From HGM04593 sp045591315 (GTDB taxonomy: Bacteria > Bacteroidota > Bacteroidia > Bacteroidales > Bacteroidaceae), in NCBI GenBank assembly GCA_045591315.1, contig JAZNSN010000040.1, positions 25,353 through 89,352 of the forward strand: a stretch of DNA of 64,000 bases. The letters are read 5' to 3'. The notes under the pieces were generated by a model that was not told where the DNA came from, did not search any database, and worked only from the letters and a program-made list of their open reading frames with translations. This document shows, in pieces, positions 60,018 through 64,000 of this stretch (its first letter is position 1; every line of letters starts with the position of its first letter). The position numbers and the translations under genes are program-made.

Positions 60018-60037
60018 TAGATAAATTATATACAACA

Positions 60038-60292
60038 ATGAAGACTATAACCTACAAGACAACCGGCACATGCTCACGTTTCATAGAGTTGAGCGGTGAC
60101 AACGGCGTAATTACGGATGTAAAGTTCTACGGAGGATGCGACGGCAACCTGCAAGGCATAAGCAGTCTTGTAAAAGGCATGAGGTACGAAGATGTCATCT
60201 CACGCCTTAAAGGCATCAGCTGCAACGGCAAGCCAACATCCTGCCCCGACCAGCTATGCCGGGCAATAGAAATACTGATGGCTGAAGAATAA
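60038..60292 (+). CDS. TSCPD-domain protein (TIGR03905 type)
   Basis: 84 residues from the ATG at 60038. The whole protein is one domain: KTTGTCSRFIEL, VKFYGGCDGNLQGISSLVKG and NGKPTSCPDQLCRAIE, which gives the family its TSCPD name. Similar domains occur at the C-terminus of some ribonucleotide reductases, where cysteines may bind metal. Function of the stand-alone form is not known. Confidence 0.9.
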   Translation: MKTITYKTTGTCSRFIELSGDNGVITDVKFYGGCDGNLQGISSLVKGMRYEDVISRLKGISCNGKPTSCPDQLCRAIEILMAEE

Positions 60293-60325
60293 AATTAATC
60301 TTTTAGGCCTTTAACCCCAACCCCT

Positions 60326-60736
60326 ATGGCAAAAATCAAGAACTCCGATTACAAGCAGAAGAACGAAGCGTTCATGGAAGCATTGCGCAACGGCGAGGAA
60401 GAGTTCCTCGAAATTTCACAAGGCGTGCTTGTAAAAATCATCAAGAGCGGCGAGGGCGACCGTTGCCCGCGTCATGGCAATGTCATAACCGTAAACTATA
60501 AAGGAAGCCTCATCAACGGCAAGATCTTTGACAACAGCTGGGAACGAGGCTACCCTGAAGCATTCCGTCTGAGCGATCTTATCGTAGGCTGGCAGATAGC
60601 CCTCACACAAATGCATGTAGGCGACCATTGGATGATTTACATACCCTGGGAAGCCGGTTACGGTTCACGTGCCAACGGACCTATCCCTGCATACTCCACA
60701 CTTATATTTGAAGTGGAACTTGTAGCTATCATGTAA
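60326..60736 (+). CDS. FKBP-type peptidyl-prolyl isomerase
   Basis: 136 residues, cytoplasmic (no signal peptide). The FKBP core starts at about residue 45 (HGNVITVNYKGSLINGKIFD), with the isomerase pocket wording VGWQIALTQMHVGDHWMIYI and PWEAGYGSRANGPIPAYSTL. The DNSW segment replaces the usual DSS. Shorter than FklB/FkpA because the dimerisation helices are reduced to about 35 residues. Speeds proline isomerisation in folding proteins. Confidence 0.93.
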   Translation: MAKIKNSDYKQKNEAFMEALRNGEEEFLEISQGVLVKIIKSGEGDRCPRHGNVITVNYKGSLINGKIFDNSWERGYPEAFRLSDLIVGWQIALTQMHVGDHWMIYIPWEAGYGSRANGPIPAYSTLIFEVELVAIM

Positions 60737-60823
60737 CAGTTGTGCATAAACAAAATATGCCCAATATTGTTTCATAGGCCGATATGCCATGAGCAGAACC
60801 ACCTAAATTCAGATGCACCTTCA

Positions 60824-62143
60824 ATGAAACCATACTCCGAACATTACAAGGAACTGTTCCGCTTGGGATTACCTATAATCATAGGGCAGATAGGCATAAT
60901 CCTGCTTTCCTTTGCCGACACCATAATGGTGGGACAGCATGGCACTGAAGACCTTGGTGCTGCAAGTTTCGTAAACAACATGTTCAACCTTGCCATAATA
61001 TTCTCTACAGGATTCTCATACGGGCTGACACCTATCGTTGGAAGGCTCTTCGGCAGCGGAAAGAAAAGAGAAATCGGTTCAGCACTGAAGAATGCCCTGT
61101 TCGCAAACGGAACGATAGCATTCATTCTCGTGTGCGCCATGGGCGCTCTCTACTGCAACATAGGAAATCTGGGACAACCGCATGAGCTCCTGAAACTGAT
61201 GCGTCCCTACTATTTGGTTCTTCTCATATCATTGCCGTTCGTAATGCTCTTCAATGCCTTCAAGCAATTCTCCGACGGCATTACCGACACAAAGACACCC
61301 ATGTGGATAATGCTCGGCGGCAACCTTCTCAACATAGCCGGAAACTACATGCTCATATTCGGAAAATGCGGAATGCCCGAACTGGGACTTCTCGGTGCCG
61401 GCATAGCCACACTGGTATCGCGCATGGCCATGCTTGCTGTATTCATTGCAATATTCTTCGGCAGCAAACGCTACCGCATCTACTCCGAAGGATTCAACAA
61501 CAGCCATTTGACGGGAAAACAGCTAAAGGAACTCAACATGATAGGCCTTCCTGTTGCATTGCAGATGGGCATGGAGACAGCATCGTTCAGCCTTGCTACC
61601 ATAATGATCGGATGGATTGGAACGGCAGCTCTTGCCGCACATCAGATAATGTGTACCGTGGGGCAGATTGGTTTCATGATGTATTATGGCATGGCTGCGG
61701 CTGTTGCTGTAAAGGTGAGCAACTACCTCGGTGCCGGAGACACGCCCGATATTCGCCGTTCGGCAAATGCAGGATTTCATCTTATTCTTGCAATGGCTCT
61801 TATTGCTTCGTCCATGATATTCCTGCTACGCAACCACATAGGAGCACTCTTTATAGATGACAGTGAAGTAACTGTTCTCGTTGCAAGCCTTGCCGTTCCT
61901 TTCATACTATACCAGTTCGGAGACGGCTTGCAATGCAACTTCTCGAACGCACTGCGAGGCGTAGCCGATGTAAAGCCGGTTATGATATACGCATTCATTG
62001 CATACTTTGTCATTTCGCTGCCGGCAGGATATCTATTCGGTTTTGTCTTCGACTGGGGGCTGACAGGTGTATGGATGTCATTCCCGTTTGGGCTCACCAG
62101 TGCCGGAGCAATGTTCTATCTGCGGTTCAGGTCAAAGGTTTAA
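60824..62143 (+). CDS. MATE-family multidrug/cation efflux transporter
   Basis: 439 residues from the ATG at 60824 (the frame opens earlier at a TTG). Twelve helices in two MatE halves: LGLPIIIGQIGIILLSFADT and MVGQHGTEDLGAASF in the first, IGLPVALQMGMETASFSLAT and AAHQIMCTVGQIGFMMYYGM in the second. Exchanges Na+ or H+ for organic cations; the substrate is unknown. Follows the FKBP gene after 87 bases with no hairpin. Confidence 0.92.
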   Translation: MKPYSEHYKELFRLGLPIIIGQIGIILLSFADTIMVGQHGTEDLGAASFVNNMFNLAIIFSTGFSYGLTPIVGRLFGSGKKREIGSALKNALFANGTIAFILVCAMGALYCNIGNLGQPHELLKLMRPYYLVLLISLPFVMLFNAFKQFSDGITDTKTPMWIMLGGNLLNIAGNYMLIFGKCGMPELGLLGAGIATLVSRMAMLAVFIAIFFGSKRYRIYSEGFNNSHLTGKQLKELNMIGLPVALQMGMETASFSLATIMIGWIGTAALAAHQIMCTVGQIGFMMYYGMAAAVAVKVSNYLGAGDTPDIRRSANAGFHLILAMALIASSMIFLLRNHIGALFIDDSEVTVLVASLAVPFILYQFGDGLQCNFSNALRGVADVKPVMIYAFIAYFVISLPAGYLFGFVFDWGLTGVWMSFPFGLTSAGAMFYLRFRSKV

Positions 62144-62172
62144 GGACGGCACAATCCATAGCAGACTCACTT

Positions 62173-62204
62173 ATTGACAAATTCGGCAAAAAATATTACT
62201 TTCG
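62173..62204 (+). promoter_or_regulatory. Promoter of prmA
   Basis: ATTG at 62173-62176 and TACTTTCG at 62197-62204 are 20 bases apart, ideal spacing. The -7 box is of the TAnnTTCG form. Leader of about 12-18 bases before the ATG at 62222. Confidence 0.6.
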
Positions 62205-62221
62205 CACAAAATAACAGGCAA

Positions 62222-63076
62222 ATGAACGATTATACAAGAGTACGCTTCACTGTAACGCCTAATGAAGAGTATGCCACTGACGTGCTTGCAGCACTGCTTG
62301 CCGAGACCGGCTTTGAAAGTTTCGTACCCGAAGAGGATGGCATATCGGCCTACGTTCCTCAGGCAATGTACGATACAGGAGCAATTGAAGCCGTAATAGC
62401 ATCGTTTCCTCTTGAAGGATTCACAATAAAGCACGAAAGCGAGCTCATCGAAGGCGAAGACTGGAATGCCGAATGGGAGAAGAACTATTTCCAGCCTATT
62501 GTGCTTGGCGACCAATGTGTCATACACAGCACCTTCCACAAGGATATACCCGAAGCGAGGTACGATATTCTAATCGACCCTAAGATGGCATTCGGGACAG
62601 GCTATCATCAAACAACATGCCACATGCTCCGTGCCATACTTGCAAGCGACATGACCGGCAAGAGTGTTCTCGACATGGGTTGCGGAACAGCCCTTCTCGC
62701 AATCCTCGCACGTAAACACGGAGCAACAAACGTTGTTGCTATCGATATTGACGAGTTTGCCTACGAGAATGCAAAGGAAAATATCATGCTGAATGACACA
62801 AGCGATATTGAAGTGCGCTTAGGCGGTGCCGATGCCATAAAGGAGAGCGACAGTTTCGACTTTGTAATTGCCAACATAAACCGTAATATACTGCTTGCAG
62901 ACATTCAGAACTACGTGCGTGCGATGCACCCCGGCTCACAGCTCTTTATAAGCGGATTTTACACTGACGACATGCAGGTCCTAAGAACAGAAGCTGAACG
63001 CAACGGCTTAAAGTACCTCGATTATGCAGAGGAGAACAATTGGGCTATGATGCGCTTCATAAAAGAATTGGAATAA
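62222..63076 (+). CDS. prmA: Ribosomal protein L11 methyltransferase
   Basis: 284 residues from the ATG at 62222 (a TTG at 62174 lies inside the promoter). SAM-dependent trimethylation of L11. The N-terminal substrate-recognition domain spans 1-100 (VRFTVTPNEEYATDVLAALL, EGEDWNAEWEKNYFQP). The methyltransferase motif is SVLDMGCGTALLAILARKHG near residue 150, preceded by DPKMAFGTGYHQTT, with IANINRNILLADI near 218, all PrmA signatures. Confidence 0.95.
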   Translation: MNDYTRVRFTVTPNEEYATDVLAALLAETGFESFVPEEDGISAYVPQAMYDTGAIEAVIASFPLEGFTIKHESELIEGEDWNAEWEKNYFQPIVLGDQCVIHSTFHKDIPEARYDILIDPKMAFGTGYHQTTCHMLRAILASDMTGKSVLDMGCGTALLAILARKHGATNVVAIDIDEFAYENAKENIMLNDTSDIEVRLGGADAIKESDSFDFVIANINRNILLADIQNYVRAMHPGSQLFISGFYTDDMQVLRTEAERNGLKYLDYAEENNWAMMRFIKELE

Positions 63077-63100
63077 ACACAAACCAAACACAAATACAAA

Positions 63101-63388
63101 ATGGAGCACGAGACAATCTACATTATCAGTGGCTACGCGGCAAGCATCTTCCTTATCTTAGGTTATCTGCCTCAAGCAATAGAGACAATACGTACACGCA
63201 ACACCGACGGAATAGCCCTGCCCACATTCCTAATGACGGCAGCCGGCTCAATCGCCTTCGTTGTGCAGTCACTGTTCCACGAATCGGGAGTTATATGGTC
63301 GATGTTCGTTACAAATGCCGTTACATTCGTTTGCAGCAGCATCGTATTCGCGATAAAGATGTACAACGACTACTTCAAGAAGAAGTAA
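63101..63388 (+). CDS. SemiSWEET/PQ-loop sugar transporter
   Basis: 95 residues with three helices, one PQ-loop unit. The family motif is ILGYLPQAIETIRTRNTDGI near residue 20, followed by LPTFLMTAAGSIAF and a conserved Asn in FVTNAVTFVCSS. SemiSWEETs dimerise to move sugars across the inner membrane. It follows prmA after 24 bases, probably in one transcript, and ends at a strong terminator. Confidence 0.92.
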   Translation: MEHETIYIISGYAASIFLILGYLPQAIETIRTRNTDGIALPTFLMTAAGSIAFVVQSLFHESGVIWSMFVTNAVTFVCSSIVFAIKMYNDYFKKK

Positions 63389-63406
63389 CCTTTAAATGAT
63401 ATTACA

Positions 63407-63446
63407 CCGAGGGACACTCCACATGGGGTGTCCCTCGGCATTTTTA
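63407..63446 (+). terminator. Terminator of the prmA-SemiSWEET unit
   Basis: CCGAGGGACAC and its complement form an 11-bp stem extended by three more pairs, ACAT loop, followed by ATTTTTATT. Confidence 0.88.
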
Positions 63447-63561
63447 TTCCGGTACAAAGTAGCCGATTGAGGTTCATGGAGCCAGAGCATTGGCTAACTA
63501 CATATAGGTTGTAATATATATTCACATGTTACCGCTCTGCCTTTAACATTATTTAACCATC

Positions 63562-63572
63562 GGGGGGGGGGG
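63562..63572 (+). repeat. Poly-G tract (11 G)
   Basis: Eleven G in a row in an AT-rich gap, ending 19 bases before the -7 box at 63592, that is at the -33 position of that promoter. Confidence 0.85.
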
Positions 63573-63655
63573 TAAAAAGTTAACTTATAGTTACATTTGT
63601 AATTATCAATGAACAATAGGTAAAAGTCTCAAATTATTAATAAGTTAACTTTTTA
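63573..63655. repeat. 15-bp inverted repeats flanking a promoter
   Basis: TAAAAAGTTAACTTA (63573-63587) and its exact reverse complement (63641-63655) enclose 53 bases that include the -7 box TACATTTG. Each arm contains the palindrome AAGTTAACTT. Either an invertible promoter or paired operator sites. Confidence 0.6.
63592..63599 (+). promoter_or_regulatory. -7 box of the last gene
   Basis: TACATTTG fits TAnnTTTG, 60 bases before the ATG at 63659. Confidence 0.5.
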
Positions 63656-63658
63656 TTT

Positions 63659-63815
63659 ATGAAAAAATTTTTACTTTCTATGGCGCTTGTTCTCTGCACG
63701 GCAGGAGCAATGGCGCAGACAACCACAAAAACAATTAGATTCACATTCGCACGTACCGGAACAGGACTCACTGATATTCCTGTAACAGTAACAGTAAATG
63801 ACGCTGCAAGTACAG
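63659..63815 (+). CDS. Secreted protein, 5' part only (then adapter sequence)
   Basis: Signal peptide MKKFLLSMALVLCTAGAMAQ followed by TTTKTIRFTFARTG and VPVTVTV-like strand sequence (TDIPVTVTVNDAAS). This opening is typical of large surface beta-proteins and glycosidases of Prevotella-like bacteria. Real sequence ends at 63815, where a library adapter begins; the frame that continues to 63970 is not natural. Product unknown. Confidence 0.7.
63715..63815 (+). repeat. 101-bp segment repeated exactly at 63900-64000
   Basis: Every base from 63715 to 63815 recurs at an offset of 185, ending at the window edge. The two copies are joined by adapter sequence, so this is a library artefact and not a genomic duplication. 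Confidence 0.95.
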
Positions 63816-63899
63816 AAGTCGGAGGCCAAGCGGTCTTAGGAAGACAAAATATCTCTCCAACTCCTTGGCTCACAGAACGACATGGCTACGATCCGACTT
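63816..63899 (+). other. DNBSEQ (BGI/MGI) library adapter with barcode: assembly artefact
   Basis: 84 bases: a 32-base block starting AAGTCGGAGGCCAAGCGG (read-1 adapter), a 10-base barcode AATATCTCTC (63848-63857), and a 42-base block ending GGCTACGATCCGACTT (reverse complement of the read-2 adapter). Lengths and order are those of the circularised DNA-nanoball construct. Confidence 0.97.
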
Positions 63900-64000
63900 G
63901 CAGACAACCACAAAAACAATTAGATTCACATTCGCACGTACCGGAACAGGACTCACTGATATTCCTGTAACAGTAACAGTAAATGACGCTGCAAGTACAG
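63900..64000 (+). repeat. Artefactual second copy of 63715-63815
   Basis: Identical to 63715-63815 and preceded by adapter. It should not be annotated as genome sequence. Confidence 0.95.

Noticed and set aside
63816..63970. Continuation of the last open frame
   Set aside because: It translates library adapter and an out-of-frame repeat of the insert.
63715..64000. Tandem duplication as a biological repeat
   Set aside because: The two copies are joined by adapter and barcode sequence, so the duplication is technical.
1..64000. CRISPR arrays, insertion sequences, prophage genes, rRNA
   Set aside because: I looked for regular repeats, transposases, integrases and rRNA stretches and saw none.

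Overview
The window is a bacterial chromosome segment from the order Bacteroidales. The evidence is Bacteroidetes-type promoters (a -7 box TAnnTTTG, or the variants TAnnTTCG and TAnnTTAG), almost no Shine-Dalgarno sites, lipobox and signal-peptide secretion, an SDR-type threonine dehydrogenase with kbl, a NagB/PIG-L fusion, DUF4837 and DUF4922 proteins, and C-terminal sorting tails (YDLQGRKV...GIYI..GKK) on secreted glycosidases. Those tails and the host-glycan enzymes suggest a gut Prevotellaceae or relative (Prevotella/Paraprevotella type); genus and species cannot be fixed from this sequence alone.

Layout. 1-223: 3' end of a hexapeptide acetyltransferase. 239-11125 (minus): a compact Wzx/Wzy capsule or exopolysaccharide operon read as initiating sugar transferase, Wza, Wzi, small lipoprotein, Wzz, Wzy, two glycosyltransferases, Wzx. 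11332-15038 (minus): a SpoIID/LytB protein and an 802-residue GT2/GT2/GalT-like (DUF4922) fusion. 15305-21703 (plus): a tightly coupled run rlmN, DUF4837 lipoprotein, pdxA, then nucleotidyltransferase, ATP-grasp protein, CDP-alcohol phosphotransferase and HAD phosphatase, which looks like a lipid head-group module. 21777-25025: OmpA-like protein, metal permease with HMA domain, DUF2147 protein. 25094-29616 (minus): sugar acetyltransferase, pflA, pflB, TauE/SafE exporter. 29858-29942: tRNA-Ser(UGA), with a decayed copy of its 3' end downstream.

30279-48649 and 56090-59929 hold a host-glycan degradation set: NagB-like/PIG-L fusion, anaerobic sulfatase maturase and Ser-type sulfatase (one operon), ROK kinase, GH20 hexosaminidase, GH33 sialidase, a 1550-residue esterase/sialidase fusion, a two-domain sialate O-acetylesterase, and a second large GH20. 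Together they could deacetylate and remove sialic acid, remove sulfate, cleave terminal HexNAc and phosphorylate the sugar, as on mucin O-glycans. No SusC/SusD pair or sialic-acid catabolic gene lies in the window. Between and after these are gmd-fcl (GDP-fucose), kbl/tdh (threonine catabolism), a 51-residue peptide gene, nadA, a PAP2 phosphatase, a TRIC channel, and small housekeeping genes (TSCPD protein, FKBP, MATE, prmA, SemiSWEET).

The right end is not natural sequence. Positions 63816-63899 are a complete DNBSEQ (BGI/MGI) library adapter with a 10-nt barcode, and 63900-64000 repeats 63715-63815 exactly. The last gene (start 63659) can only be trusted to 63815. The most interesting biology is the esterase/pseudo-esterase/sialidase fusion, the lipid head-group operon, the GT/GalT-like fusion paired with SpoIID, and a NagB homologue that has lost its catalytic residues.
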